A stretch of DNA of 64,000 nucleotides from Candidatus Lachnoclostridium avicola (GTDB lineage: Bacteria; Bacillota; Clostridia; Lachnospirales; Lachnospiraceae): NCBI GenBank assembly GCA_019114465.1, contig DXFM01000022.1:54643-118642 (forward strand), in the 5' to 3' direction. This document shows, piece by piece, positions 41,838-50,807 of this stretch. Position numbers and translations under genes: made by a program. Every line of letters starts with the position of its first letter. The first letter of the stretch is position 1. The notes under the pieces are model-generated. The model had not been told where the DNA came from and searched no databases. It saw nothing but the letters and a program-made list of their open reading frames with translations.

Positions 41838-43445
41838 ATGAAACTGACGTTTATCGGCGCGGACCATGAAGTGACGGGAAGCTGCCATTATGTGGAAGCC
41901 GGATCCACAAAATTTCTGGTGGACTGCGGCATGGAGCAGGGAATCAACGTGTATGAGAACGCGGAGCTGCCGGTTCCCTACTCGGAGATTGACTACGTGC
42001 TTCTGACCCACGCCCACATTGACCATGCGGGATTGCTGCCCTATATCTACGCCAGGGGATTCCGGGGACAGATTGTCACCACCATCGCCACGGCGGATCT
42101 GTGCGATATCATGCTTCGGGACAGCGCCCACATTCAGGAGATGGAGGCAGAGTGGAAGAACCGGAAGGCCCGCCGGGCCGGGAAAAAAGAGATAGAGCCG
42201 CTCTACACGGTCAACGACGCCAATCAGGTGCTCCACTATTTCCGGCCGGTTCCCTATGGGGAGACGGTGATGCTGACGGACAGCGTTGCGGTGAAATTTA
42301 CTGATGTGGGCCATCTGCTGGGTTCCGCTTCCATTGAGGTCTGGCTGACGGAGGGAGAGGTTCAGAAAAAAATTGTTTTCTCCGGAGATATCGGCAATAA
42401 GAACAAGCCTATTATCCGGGATCCCCAGTATCTGGATACGGCGGATTACGTGGTGATGGAGTGTACCTACGGCGACCGTCTTCACAAAAATAAGGATCAT
42501 GACCATGAGGCGGAGCTGGCGAAGATTATCCAGGAGACTCTGGACCGGGGCGGAAACGTGGTGATTCCGGCCTTTGCCGTTGGCCGGACCCAGGAACTGC
42601 TCTATTTTATCCGCCACATCAAACAGCACGGCCTGGTGAAGGGACACGGGGATTTCCCCGTCTACGTGGACAGTCCTCTGGCGGTGGAGGCCACCCATGT
42701 ATTCACTCAGAACCTGATGGACTGTTATGACGAGGAGACGGAGGCCCTGGTGCGCCAGGGAATCAACCCCATTTCCTTTAAGGGGCTGAAGCTGTCCATC
42801 ACCAGCGACGAGTCCAAAAATATTAACTTTGACGAGACGCCGAAGGTGATTATCTCAGCCTCCGGCATGTGCGACGCCGGACGGATTCGCCACCATTTAA
42901 AACACAACCTATGGCGGCCGGAGTGCACCGTGGTGTTTGCCGGATATCAGGCGGTGGGGACCCTGGGGCGCACCCTGATCGACGGGGGGCACACGGTGAA
43001 GCTCTTCGGCGAGGAGATCGAGGTGAGGGCCCATATTGAGCAGATTGAGGGCATCAGCGGCCACGCGGACCGGGACGGCCTGATCGAGTGGATCACCGCT
43101 TTCAAGGTAAAACCGCAGAAAGTGTTCCTGGTGCACGGGGACGACGCGGTCTGCGACATTTTTGCGGCAAATCTGCGGGAAAATTATCACCTGGATGCCC
43201 AGGCCCCATTTTCCGGTTCCGTCTTTGACCTGGCAGCCGGCCAGTGGCTGACGGTGACCGAGGGCGTCCGCATTGAGCGGGAGGAGAAGCCTGCGGCGAA
43301 GAAGGCGGCCGGCGTCTATGCCCGTCTGCTGGCAGCGGGAGAGCGCCTGCTCACAGTTATCCGCCACAACGAAGGCGGTGCCAACAAGGATCTGGCCAAA
43401 TTCGCCGATCAGATCCAGTCCCTCTGCGACAAGTGGGACCGTTAA
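41838..43445 (+). CDS. MBL-fold beta-CASP ribonuclease (CPSF/YSH1-like)
   Basis: 535 aa. Metallo-beta-lactamase zinc site HAHIDHAGLLPY near residue 57; GDIGNKNKPIIRDP; beta-CASP segment with VVIPAFAVGRTQELLY and ASGMCDAGRIRHHL; and the RMMBL motif HADRDGLIEWI with VHGDDA near the C-terminus. Related to the exonuclease domain of CPSF-73 rather than to RNase J. Probably acts on RNA in the cytoplasm. ATG 41838 follows GGGAGGG. Confidence 0.92.
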   Translation: MKLTFIGADHEVTGSCHYVEAGSTKFLVDCGMEQGINVYENAELPVPYSEIDYVLLTHAHIDHAGLLPYIYARGFRGQIVTTIATADLCDIMLRDSAHIQEMEAEWKNRKARRAGKKEIEPLYTVNDANQVLHYFRPVPYGETVMLTDSVAVKFTDVGHLLGSASIEVWLTEGEVQKKIVFSGDIGNKNKPIIRDPQYLDTADYVVMECTYGDRLHKNKDHDHEAELAKIIQETLDRGGNVVIPAFAVGRTQELLYFIRHIKQHGLVKGHGDFPVYVDSPLAVEATHVFTQNLMDCYDEETEALVRQGINPISFKGLKLSITSDESKNINFDETPKVIISASGMCDAGRIRHHLKHNLWRPECTVVFAGYQAVGTLGRTLIDGGHTVKLFGEEIEVRAHIEQIEGISGHADRDGLIEWITAFKVKPQKVFLVHGDDAVCDIFAANLRENYHLDAQAPFSGSVFDLAAGQWLTVTEGVRIEREEKPAAKKAAGVYARLLAAGERLLTVIRHNEGGANKDLAKFADQIQSLCDKWDR

Positions 43446-43491
43446 AAAGCCGTATGCAGCCCGGCCGGGGAATATGTGCCGGGCTGCATAC
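43445..43491 (-). terminator. strong stem oriented as a minus-strand terminator
   Basis: Perfect 14-bp stem GTATGCAGCCCGGC (43452-43465) / GCCGGGCTGCATAC (43478-43491). On the plus strand no T-run follows, but on the minus strand the stem is followed by GGCTTTTTAAC. No minus-strand gene ends nearby; the nearest is the MATE gene, which ends at 44037 beyond rnhA. A second small stem GCCGG/CCGGC lies just downstream, before rnhA. Confidence 0.6.
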
Positions 43492-43548
43492 AGCCTGAAA
43501 ATAAGCGCCGGCTTCGGCTCCGGCAAATAGATCATACAGGAGACAGAC

Positions 43549-44031
43549 ATGACAAAAGTGCAGATATTCACAGACGGATCCGCCAGAGGCAACCCGGACG
43601 GACCCGGGGGTTACGGAACCATTCTTCAGTTTACCGATTCCAAGGGAGTGCTCCACGAGCGGGAGCTGTCCGGGGGATTTGTGAGGACCACCAACAACCG
43701 GATGGAGCTGCTGGCGGCCATTACCGGTCTGGAAGCTTTAAACCGGCCCTGTCAGGTGGATCTATATTCCGACTCCAAGTACCTGACAGACGCCTTTAAC
43801 CAGCGCTGGATTGACAGCTGGGTGAAAAATAACTGGAAGCGGGGAAAGAGCGGCCCGGTCAAGAACATTGATCTCTGGGAGCGGCTGCTGAAAGCAAAAG
43901 CCCCCCACCAGGTGAATTTCATCTGGGTGAAGGGCCATGCGGGGCATCCGGAAAATGAGCGGTGCGACAAGCTGGCTACCTCCGCGGCGGACGGAGATGA
44001 CCTTCAGGTGGATGAGGGAGTGGACGGCTGA
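43549..44031 (+). CDS. rnhA: ribonuclease HI
   Basis: 160 aa. FTDGSARGNPDGPGGYG (catalytic Asp), NNRMELLAAITGLEAL (Glu), YSDSKYLTDAF (Asp) and KGHAGHPENERCDKLA (His and last Asp) give the full active site. Degrades RNA in RNA-DNA hybrids. It converges with the MATE gene, leaving only 5 nt between stops. Confidence 0.97.
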   Translation: MTKVQIFTDGSARGNPDGPGGYGTILQFTDSKGVLHERELSGGFVRTTNNRMELLAAITGLEALNRPCQVDLYSDSKYLTDAFNQRWIDSWVKNNWKRGKSGPVKNIDLWERLLKAKAPHQVNFIWVKGHAGHPENERCDKLATSAADGDDLQVDEGVDG

Positions 44032-44036
44032 GGCGT

Positions 44037-45380
44037 TTATCCCAGGGAATCCATCAGATTCTTTTTCCTGATCTGGAAATAGATCAGTCCGGCGGCGTCC
44101 GCCAGGAACCAGCCGATGGGCACAGACCACCAGATTCCCAGGACGCCGAAGGCGGGGATGGCGGACAGCAGATAAGCCAGAACCACCCGGGTGCCCAGGG
44201 AGATGACGGTGAGGACCACGGACATGCCCGGCTTTTTCACTGCCCGGTAAAAACCGTAGAGGAGGAAGAGAACGCCGATTCCGCAGTAAAAGGCGCCTTC
44301 CACTCTTAAGTATCCCACGCCGATGGAGATGATCTCCGTCTGGGATCCGTCCACGAAGATGGTCATCAGCGGGCGGGCAAACAGGAATACAAGAGCAGAA
44401 ACGAACAGGGAAAATCCCACGGCCACGGCTCCTGCCGTCCGGATGCCCGTTCGGATCCGCTCTTCTTTTTTTGCCCCGTAATTCTGGGCCACGAAGGTGG
44501 AAAAGGCATTTCCGAAGTCCTGGACCGGCATGTAGGCGAAGGAGTCAATTTTCACCGCCGCGGCGAAGGCGGCCATGACCGCGGTTCCAAAGCTGTTCAC
44601 CAGGCCCTGGACCATGAGAATGCCGAAATTCATCACCGACTGCTGGACGCAGGTGAGCACAGAGAACTGGGAGATTTCCTTGAGAATGTTCCGGGAGAGC
44701 CTCCGATGACGCTTTTCCGGCTTCAGGCCGGGAAAATGAGCGATGGTGTAGAGGCCCAGGCCCACTCCCGAGAGGTACTGGGAGAGGACGGTGGCCCCGG
44801 CAGCTCCCTCCACGCCCCAGTGGAACACCACCACAAACACCAGGTCCAGCACAATGTTTAACATGGCGGACAGGGCCAGAAACATCAGGGGAGCCACAGA
44901 ATTTCCCAGGGCCCGCAGCAGGGAGGCAAAGTAATTGTAGAGGAAGGTGGCAAACAGGCCGGTGAAAATCACCCACAGGTAGCTGCGCATCATTCCGTAC
45001 ACCCCGTCCGGAACCCGGAGAAAGGCCATGATGGGGTCGATGAAGAGGAACACGAGGACGTTGATTGCGCAGGTGAGAACGGCGATCATGACAAAGGACA
45101 CAAAGATGCTGGATTTTAACCCGTCCTCATCCTTTGCCCCGTAGCGGATGGAAAAAATAGCTCCGCTTCCCATGCACAGGCCGAGGAAGATGGAGGTGAG
45201 AAAGGTCATGAGCGTGTAGGCGGAGCCCACGGCAGCCAGGGCGTCCGGCCCGAGAAACCGCCCGACGATTAAGGTGTCCGCCACATTATAAAGCTGCTGC
45301 AGCATATTTCCCAGAGTCATGGGAAGGGCAAACAGCAGAAGAGTCCTGGCGATGGGACCTTTGGTCAGATCCTGATTCAT
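44037..45380 (-). CDS. MATE family efflux transporter
   Basis: 447-aa membrane protein with about 12 helices. ALPMTLGNMLQQLYNVADTLIVGRFLG opens the first half (split here across the first helices), and LTCVQQSVMNFGILMVQGLVNSFG opens the second, as in the clostridial NorM/DinF-type subgroup. Exports cationic drugs or metabolites using Na+ or H+. ATG 45380 has GGAGG 9 nt upstream. Divergent from the Lrp-type regulator at 45540, which may control it. Confidence 0.94.
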   Translation of the reverse strand: MNQDLTKGPIARTLLLFALPMTLGNMLQQLYNVADTLIVGRFLGPDALAAVGSAYTLMTFLTSIFLGLCMGSGAIFSIRYGAKDEDGLKSSIFVSFVMIAVLTCAINVLVFLFIDPIMAFLRVPDGVYGMMRSYLWVIFTGLFATFLYNYFASLLRALGNSVAPLMFLALSAMLNIVLDLVFVVVFHWGVEGAAGATVLSQYLSGVGLGLYTIAHFPGLKPEKRHRRLSRNILKEISQFSVLTCVQQSVMNFGILMVQGLVNSFGTAVMAAFAAAVKIDSFAYMPVQDFGNAFSTFVAQNYGAKKEERIRTGIRTAGAVAVGFSLFVSALVFLFARPLMTIFVDGSQTEIISIGVGYLRVEGAFYCGIGVLFLLYGFYRAVKKPGMSVVLTVISLGTRVVLAYLLSAIPAFGVLGIWWSVPIGWFLADAAGLIYFQIRKKNLMDSLG

Positions 45381-45481
45381 AGATACATACCTCCGAAAAT
45401 ACAAATTGAAAGTTTAACCTTTCGTTTTGCAACTATCATAAACCGGACAAGGTAAAGTGTCAACTGATTGTCTGCATTTTG

Positions 45482-45511
45482 TTGACTTTCCGGCGGAAAC
45501 CGGGCTATAAT
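45482..45511 (+). promoter_or_regulatory. promoter of the Lrp-type regulator gene
   Basis: TTGACT (45482-45487), 18 nt, TATAAT (45506-45511). It lies in the 159-nt divergent region shared with the MATE gene. Start of transcription near 45518. Confidence 0.75.
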
Positions 45512-45539
45512 GGGGGTCAGACAGAAGGGAGGACGAAGC

Positions 45540-45998
45540 GTGTTTCTAAAGGGACTGGACGAGCTGGATCAGAAGATTGTGGAGCTGCTCATAAAAAATG
45601 CGAGGATGTCTTATTCAGACATCGGAGAACAGGTGGGAATTTCCCGGGTGGCGGTGAAAAGCCGGATTTCCGCCCTGGAGGAGAAAGGGGTGATCGAGGG
45701 GTATACCACCATCGTCAATCCTCAGAAGATCAGCGGGGCTCTCTCCTGCTACTTCGACATTGAGACGGAGCCGGGGGCCCTGGAGCGGGTGGCGGAGACC
45801 CTGGCGGCCTGCGACATGGTCACCCAGGTCTACCGGGTGACGGGAAAGAGCCGGATCCACGTTCACGGGGTGGCGTCCGGACAGGAGGAGATGGAGTATT
45901 TTATCCGGAATGTGGTAGATTCCCTGGAAGGAGTGGTGTCCGCGGAGTGCAGCATCATTCTGTCCCGGATCAAGGATGTGAAGGGGCTCCGGCTGTAA
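45540..45998 (+). CDS. Lrp/AsnC family transcriptional regulator
   Basis: 152 aa. Helix-turn-helix in LDQKIVELLIKNARMSYSDI and VGISRVAVKSRISALEEKGVI, followed by a RAM/ligand-binding domain. GTG 45540 is chosen because GGGAGG lies 7 nt before it; the ATG at 45510 overlaps the -10 box. Ligand, probably an amino acid, is unknown. Divergent from a MATE exporter. Confidence 0.92.
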   Translation: MFLKGLDELDQKIVELLIKNARMSYSDIGEQVGISRVAVKSRISALEEKGVIEGYTTIVNPQKISGALSCYFDIETEPGALERVAETLAACDMVTQVYRVTGKSRIHVHGVASGQEEMEYFIRNVVDSLEGVVSAECSIILSRIKDVKGLRL

Positions 45999-46046
45999 AT
46001 ACGGGAATATTTTAAATAAATCTTACGAAATATTACAGCTTTCATT

Positions 46047-46076
46047 TTGCTATTTTCATTCATCCCCGTTTATGGT
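46047..46076 (+). promoter_or_regulatory. possible promoter of the LprI-like gene
   Basis: TTGCTA (46047-46052), 18 nt, TATGGT (46071-46076). A second TATGGT-like hexamer follows, so the exact -10 is uncertain. Confidence 0.45.
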
Positions 46077-46110
46077 ATGGTAAGGCTATCAGGAATGAGG
46101 GAAAATAATT

Positions 46111-47073
46111 ATGAGCAGAAATAAAGAAATTGCCTGCATCATTCTGGGAATTCTGGTGTGCGGGATCCTGGTCACCAGTTTTACCAGCAGCCTGCTGCGG
46201 GAGCAGGAGCGGGGACTGGCGGCAGCTCAGGATTCCGGTTATGCCGGGGAGGAAGAGCTGGCGCAGGCACGGCTGTACGGGACAGCTGGAGTTTCGGCGG
46301 AGATGGAGTCTCTGCCGGCAGAGGATGGAGAGGAATATACAGGCGCGGCGCCGGAGGCGGCGGGATTGTCTGGCGGGGCGGAGAATCCGGCGGACGGAGC
46401 AGAGGCCGGAGAGTTAGAAGCCGCGGCGGACGGCGCAGAAGCTGGAATCCAGACGGCTGGAACCGGGGAAGCACTGGCGGAGGCGGAGGCCTCCCCCGCT
46501 TCCCCGGCGGCGGGATCCCAGGCAGTGTCCGGCATGACTTCCTCCGCGTCCAGAGCCAGATCCGGTGCCGGGGATGAAGAACAGAAGGCCAGCCTGGCGG
46601 CAGCGGAGAGTTCTGCGGCGGAGTCCATAGCGGCGGACGATACGGCGGGACCGGGGATTTCCCTGGCGGCGGAATCCGGCGGGACAGTGCTGTCGGAGGA
46701 GAAGAAGACGGCGGCTGATTTTAAGCGCCGCCTGGAGGAGATTGACCGGCAGATCGAAGACCAGCGTGCCAGAAATGAAACCTATACCACCTACGATATG
46801 TGGACCATGGCGGAGAACGAGAGAAAGCTGTGGGACGGAGAACTGAATAACATCTACAGTACGGTAAAAGACCACCTCCCCTCAGATCAGGTGGAAGCTC
46901 TGGTGAAGGATGAGCGGGCCTGGATCGTGGAGCGGGACGCGAAGGCGTCGGAGGACGCGGGAAAGTACGAGGGGGGAACCCTGGAGAGCGTGGAATATTC
47001 CGCCTCCCTGGCCGCCTCCACCCGGGCCAGAGCTTACGAACTGGTGGAGACTTACGGGGATTATCTGTGGTAA
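46111..47073 (+). CDS. membrane-anchored protein with LprI-like (DUF1311) domain
   Basis: 320 aa. Residues about 8-28 are an uncleaved membrane anchor (IACIILGILVCGILVTS). Residues about 30-195 are low-complexity, rich in Ala, Glu, Gly and Ser, and look like an extended extracellular linker. Residues about 200-320 form a DUF1311/LprI-type domain: ERKLWDGELNNIYS, LVKDERAWIVERDAKA, YEGGTLESVEYSASL and TRARAYELVE. Homologues (LprI) inhibit lysozyme; whether this one does is unknown. Followed by a terminator. Confidence 0.82.
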   Translation: MSRNKEIACIILGILVCGILVTSFTSSLLREQERGLAAAQDSGYAGEEELAQARLYGTAGVSAEMESLPAEDGEEYTGAAPEAAGLSGGAENPADGAEAGELEAAADGAEAGIQTAGTGEALAEAEASPASPAAGSQAVSGMTSSASRARSGAGDEEQKASLAAAESSAAESIAADDTAGPGISLAAESGGTVLSEEKKTAADFKRRLEEIDRQIEDQRARNETYTTYDMWTMAENERKLWDGELNNIYSTVKDHLPSDQVEALVKDERAWIVERDAKASEDAGKYEGGTLESVEYSASLAASTRARAYELVETYGDYLW

Positions 47074-47126
47074 AAGGGGGCGGCGCCTTCTGGAGGAAGG
47101 GCCGCCGGATCGCCGGATCAGAGAGG

Positions 47127-47165
47127 CCGGCCGGGCATTTGTCAGTGCCCGGCCGGCTTATTTTG
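47127..47165 (+). terminator. terminator after the LprI-like gene
   Basis: Perfect 11-bp stem CCGGCCGGGCA / TGCCCGGCCGG with an 8-nt loop, then CTTATTTTG. Repeat copy B starts within its T-rich tail. Confidence 0.87.
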
Positions 47166-47300
47166 TGCAATATGCCCGGCCGGCGGACGCCTTGCCTGCA
47201 TGGGCGGACATTTGCCGGGCAATGGACAGCGAACCGCTCTGCCGTGAGCTGCCCGTGGTATCGCGAATCGGATAGGGGAAGGAATTTTCCCTATCCGATT
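47162..47300 (+). repeat. dispersed structured intergenic repeat, copy B
   Basis: 139 nt, about 80% identical by eye to copy A, highest over its last 75 nt. It keeps the GCCCGGC / GCCGGGC stem, an inner hairpin with changed sides (CCTTGC / GCATGG), a GCTC/GAGC hairpin, and the terminal stem on ATCGGATAGGG / CCCTATCCGAT. The 5' end (TTGTGCAATA) is the most diverged of the three and pairs imperfectly with GTATCGCGAA. It lies between the LprI-like gene's terminator and the alaS promoter. Confidence 0.88.
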
Positions 47301-47333
47301 GAAATTTTTTGCCGGCGCTGCCGGGGGGAGGGC

Positions 47334-47362
47334 TTGATAAATGTAAATTCCTATGATAGGAT
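47334..47362 (+). promoter_or_regulatory. possible alaS promoter
   Basis: TTGATA (47334-47339), 17 nt, TAGGAT (47357-47362), just after repeat copy B. The leader of about 85 nt to alaS has no T-box sequence that I can find. Confidence 0.4.
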
Positions 47363-47456
47363 AAGTAAGATATTGAGGTGTTTTCTGCGGGAATGGTTTC
47401 GCGAAAGAACAGACGCCAGGAAAGCACAAGAGAGAACAATTGGAGGATGAAAAGAC

Positions 47457-50096
47457 GTGCAGAAGTATGGTGTAAACGAACTGAGGAGAATGTTCCTGGA
47501 CTTTTTTGAGAGCAAGGGACATCTGGTGATGAAGAGCTTCTCCCTGGTTCCGCATAATGACAACAGCCTGTTGCTGATCAATTCAGGTATGGCTCCCTTA
47601 AAGCCATATTTTACCGGACAGGAGATTCCGCCCAGGAGACGTGTGGCCACCTGCCAGAAGTGTATCCGTACCGGTGATATTGAGAACATTGGAAAGACGG
47701 CCCGTCACGGCACTTTTTTTGAGATGCTGGGCAACTTTTCCTTTGGAGATTATTTTAAAGACGAGGCCATCCACTGGTCCTGGGAGTTTCTGACCGAGGT
47801 GGTGGGACTGGATCCCAACCGCCTGTATCCGTCGGTTTACCTGGACGACGACGAGGCCTTTGACATCTGGAACAAGGAGATCGGCATCCCGGCGGACCGG
47901 ATCTTCCGCTTCGGCAAGGAGGACAATTTCTGGGAGCACGGCGCCGGCCCCTGCGGCCCCTGTTCTGAGATCTATTACGACCGGGGCGAGAAGTACGGCT
48001 GCGGCAAGCCCACCTGCACCGTAGGCTGCGACTGCGACCGCTACATCGAGGTGTGGAACAACGTGTTCACCCAGTTTGAGAACGACGGCCACGGCAACTA
48101 CACGGAGCTGAAACAGAAAAATATTGATACGGGCATGGGACTGGAGCGTCTGGCCGTGGTGGTTCAGGACGTGGACTCTCTGTTCACTGTGGATACCAAC
48201 AAGGCCCTGCTGGACGCGGTGTGCGCTCTGGCCCATACGGAGTATCTGGCGGACGAGAAGAAAGACGTTTCCCTGCGTATCATCGCCGATCATGTGAAGT
48301 CCTGTACCTTCATGATCTCCGACGGCATTATGCCTTCCAATGAGGGAAGGGGCTACGTGCTGCGCCGTCTGCTGCGCCGGGCAGCCCGTCACGGAAGAAT
48401 GCTGGGCATTGAGGGACGGTTTATGGCCGGTCTGGCAAAAGAGGTCATCGAGCTCTCCAAGGACGGATATCCGGAGCTGGAGGAAAAGCAGGCCATGATC
48501 TTAAAGGTTCTGACGGAGGAAGAGGAAAAATTCAACCGCACCATCGACCAGGGGCTGGCTATTCTGGCTTCCATGGAAGGAGAGATGAAGGAGAAGGGAG
48601 AGACGGTGCTCTCCGGCGAGAACGCCTTCAAGCTCTACGACACCTACGGCTTCCCCATCGACCTGACCAAAGAGATCCTGGAGGAGAAATCCTTCTCTGT
48701 GGATGAGGACGGCTTTAAGGCCTGCATGGACGAGCAGAAGAAGAAGGCCAGAGCGGCCAGAAAGACCACCAACTACATGGGAGCGGACGTGACGGTCTAC
48801 CAGTCCATCGACGCGGCACTCACCACAAAATTTGTGGGCTACGACCGTCTGACCCATGATTCCAAGATCACGGTTCTGACCACGGAGACGGAGCTGGTGG
48901 AGGCTCTCACCGACGGCCAGACCGGCACGGTTATTGTGGAGGAGACTCCTTTTTACGCCACCATGGGCGGCCAGCAGGCGGACACCGGCGTGATCGTCTG
49001 CCCCGAGGGAGAGTTCCAGGTGGAGGACACCATCGCTCTCCAGGGCGGCAAGGTGGGCCATGTGGGCCGTATGGTGAAGGGAATGCTCCGGGTGGGCGAG
49101 ACCGTCACCTTGAAGGTGTGCGCCGAGAGACGGACGGCTACCGCCATCAACCACTCCGCCACCCATCTGCTCCAGAAAGCGCTGCGGGTGGTGCTGGGAG
49201 ATCATGTGGAGCAGGCCGGTTCCTACGTGGACAAGGACCGTCTCCGCTTTGACTTTACCCATTTCTCTGCCATGACGCCGGAGGAGATCCGGAAAGTGGA
49301 GGATCTGGTGAATCAGGAGATCCAGGCAGCTCTTCCCGTGAAGACGGAGATCATGAGCCTGGATGAGGCGAAGAAGACGGGAGCTATGGCCCTGTTCGGC
49401 GAAAAGTACGGAGAGAAGGTCCGGGTGGTGAAGATGGGAGATTTCTCCACAGAGCTGTGCGGCGGCACCCATGTGGCCAACACCAGCGCCATTTCCTCCT
49501 TCAAGATTATCTCCGAGTCCGGCATTGCCGCAGGTGTGAGAAGAATTGAGGCCCTCACCGCCGGCGGACTGATGAGACACTACGAGGAAGTGGAGCAGGA
49601 GCTTCACCAGGCAGCGGAGGCTGCAAAGACCACTCCTGCAGATCTGAAGAAGAAGATTCAGGCCATGCAGGAGGAGATCAAGAGCCTTCATTCAGAGAAC
49701 GAGAAGTTGAAGAGCCGTCTGGCCAACGACTCCCTGGGCGACGTGATGAATCAGGTTCAGGAAGTGGCCGGCGTGAAGCTTCTGGCCGCAAAAGTGGCCG
49801 ACGTGGATATGAACGGCTTGAGAAACCTGGGAGATCAGCTGAAGGACAAGCTGGGCGAGGGAGTGATCGTCCTGGCCAGCGTATCCGACGGCAAGGTGAA
49901 CCTGATGGCCACAGCTACGGAGGAGGCCCAGAAGAAGGGAGCCCATGCGGGCAACCTGATCAAAGCCATCGCCGGTCTTGTGGGCGGAGGCGGCGGCGGC
50001 CGTCCCGGCATGGCCCAGGCTGGCGGCAAGAATCCGGCCGGGGTGGAGGAAGCCCTGAAAAAGGCCGGGGAAGTGCTGGCAGAACAGGTAAAATAG
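47457..50096 (+). CDS. alaS: alanine-tRNA ligase
   Basis: 879 aa, full length. Class II catalytic core (MFLDFFESKGHLVMKSFSLVP, NSGMAPLKPYF, GDIENIGKTARHGTFFEMLGNFSFGDYFK in parts), editing domain with the zinc motif NHSATHLLQKAL and CGGTHVANT, and a C-terminal C-Ala domain ending in the Gly-rich GGGGGGRPGMAQAGG. Start is GTG 47457, 10 nt after GGAGG. A free-standing AlaX editing protein begins at 63582. Confidence 0.98.
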   Translation: MQKYGVNELRRMFLDFFESKGHLVMKSFSLVPHNDNSLLLINSGMAPLKPYFTGQEIPPRRRVATCQKCIRTGDIENIGKTARHGTFFEMLGNFSFGDYFKDEAIHWSWEFLTEVVGLDPNRLYPSVYLDDDEAFDIWNKEIGIPADRIFRFGKEDNFWEHGAGPCGPCSEIYYDRGEKYGCGKPTCTVGCDCDRYIEVWNNVFTQFENDGHGNYTELKQKNIDTGMGLERLAVVVQDVDSLFTVDTNKALLDAVCALAHTEYLADEKKDVSLRIIADHVKSCTFMISDGIMPSNEGRGYVLRRLLRRAARHGRMLGIEGRFMAGLAKEVIELSKDGYPELEEKQAMILKVLTEEEEKFNRTIDQGLAILASMEGEMKEKGETVLSGENAFKLYDTYGFPIDLTKEILEEKSFSVDEDGFKACMDEQKKKARAARKTTNYMGADVTVYQSIDAALTTKFVGYDRLTHDSKITVLTTETELVEALTDGQTGTVIVEETPFYATMGGQQADTGVIVCPEGEFQVEDTIALQGGKVGHVGRMVKGMLRVGETVTLKVCAERRTATAINHSATHLLQKALRVVLGDHVEQAGSYVDKDRLRFDFTHFSAMTPEEIRKVEDLVNQEIQAALPVKTEIMSLDEAKKTGAMALFGEKYGEKVRVVKMGDFSTELCGGTHVANTSAISSFKIISESGIAAGVRRIEALTAGGLMRHYEEVEQELHQAAEAAKTTPADLKKKIQAMQEEIKSLHSENEKLKSRLANDSLGDVMNQVQEVAGVKLLAAKVADVDMNGLRNLGDQLKDKLGEGVIVLASVSDGKVNLMATATEEAQKKGAHAGNLIKAIAGLVGGGGGGRPGMAQAGGKNPAGVEEALKKAGEVLAEQVK

Positions 50097-50127
50097 CCGG
50101 GATTTCCAATAAATTTGTAATTTCCTG

Positions 50128-50155
50128 TTGACGAACACGGAATTTATGGTATAAT
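50128..50155 (+). promoter_or_regulatory. rpsU promoter, extended -10
   Basis: TTGACG (50128-50133), 16 nt, TATAAT (50150-50155), with TGG directly before the -10 box (extended -10 TGn). The leader is about 70 nt. Confidence 0.8.
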
Positions 50156-50230
50156 CATTCCAGTGCTATAAAATACCCAAACAGTTGTTTTTTGCACTCA
50201 TTACACAACTGGAGGGAGGTCAGGTGAGCT

Positions 50231-50407
50231 ATGTCTAACGTAATCGTAAAGGATAACGAGAGTCTGGACAGCGCGCTGCGCAGATTCAAGAGAAACTGTG
50301 CTAAGGCAGGTATCCAGCAGGAGATCCGCAAAAGAGAGCATTACGAGAAGCCGAGCGTAAGACGGAAGAAAAAGTCTGAAGCGGCTAGAAAGCGTAAATT
50401 CAACTAA
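50231..50407 (+). CDS. rpsU: 30S ribosomal protein S21
   Basis: 58 aa, short basic protein: [20 protein letters not shown], then [19 protein letters not shown] and KRKFN at the end. GGAGGGAGGT lies upstream. S21 assists initiation on the 30S platform. It has its own promoter and terminator. Confidence 0.97.
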   Translation: MSNVIVKDNESLDSALRRFKRNCAKAGIQQEIRKREHYEKPSVRRKKKSEAARKRKFN

Positions 50408-50428
50408 TTGAATCATTGCAATGCAGTT

Positions 50429-50461
50429 AAATCCCCGGCAGGTGTCTGCCGGGGATTTTTG
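50429..50461 (+). terminator. rpsU terminator
   Basis: AAATCCCCGGCAG / CTGCCGGGGATTT, 13 bp with a 4-nt loop and T-run. Confidence 0.95.
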
Positions 50462-50490
50462 TAGTATCTCCCCAGGTTTCCGCATACAGT
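50462..50490 (+). promoter_or_regulatory. sigma-E-like promoter of yqfC
   Basis: CATACAGT at 50483-50490 matches the sigma-E -10 consensus CATACAAT at 7 of 8 positions, with TAGTATC 14 nt upstream as a weaker -35. It fits mother-cell expression of yqfC-yqfD. Confidence 0.5.
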
Positions 50491-50520
50491 AATAGAGAAT
50501 GGAATAAAGGGGCTCTGCCT

Positions 50521-50793
50521 ATGGGACGCCGGGTGAGAATGGCGGCTGCGGAGGCGCTCAAGCTTCCCAGGGACGTGGTTCTGGGGGAAACTCTCATTTT
50601 CATCGAAGGCAGCCGGAGCCTGGTCATTGAAAATTACAGGAGCATCCTGTTTTACGGAGATGACCGGCTGAAGCTGCTGACGAAGACCGGCCGGGTGAAT
50701 GTGGAGGGAAAGGGACTTAAGATCGAGTATTATGACGAGGAGAGCATGAAAGTCACCGGGAACATCCGCAGGGTGGAGCTGGAGGGCGTGTAG
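50521..50793 (+). CDS. yqfC: sporulation protein YqfC
   Basis: 90 aa of the YabP/YqfC family: LKLPRDVVLGETLIFIEGSR near the N-terminus, then VIENYRSILFYGDDRL and LKIEYYDEESMKVTG. Found before yqfD in spore formers; needed for sporulation, mechanism unknown. First gene of a coupled chain that runs to the flippase at 54634. Confidence 0.94.
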   Translation: MGRRVRMAAAEALKLPRDVVLGETLIFIEGSRSLVIENYRSILFYGDDRLKLLTKTGRVNVEGKGLKIEYYDEESMKVTGNIRRVELEGV

Positions 50794-50807
50794 GAGGGAT
50801 CTGGGAG

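Noticed and set aside
47301..47456. T-box upstream of alaS
   Set aside because: No TGGTACCGCG-type sequence or stem I elements are present in the leader.
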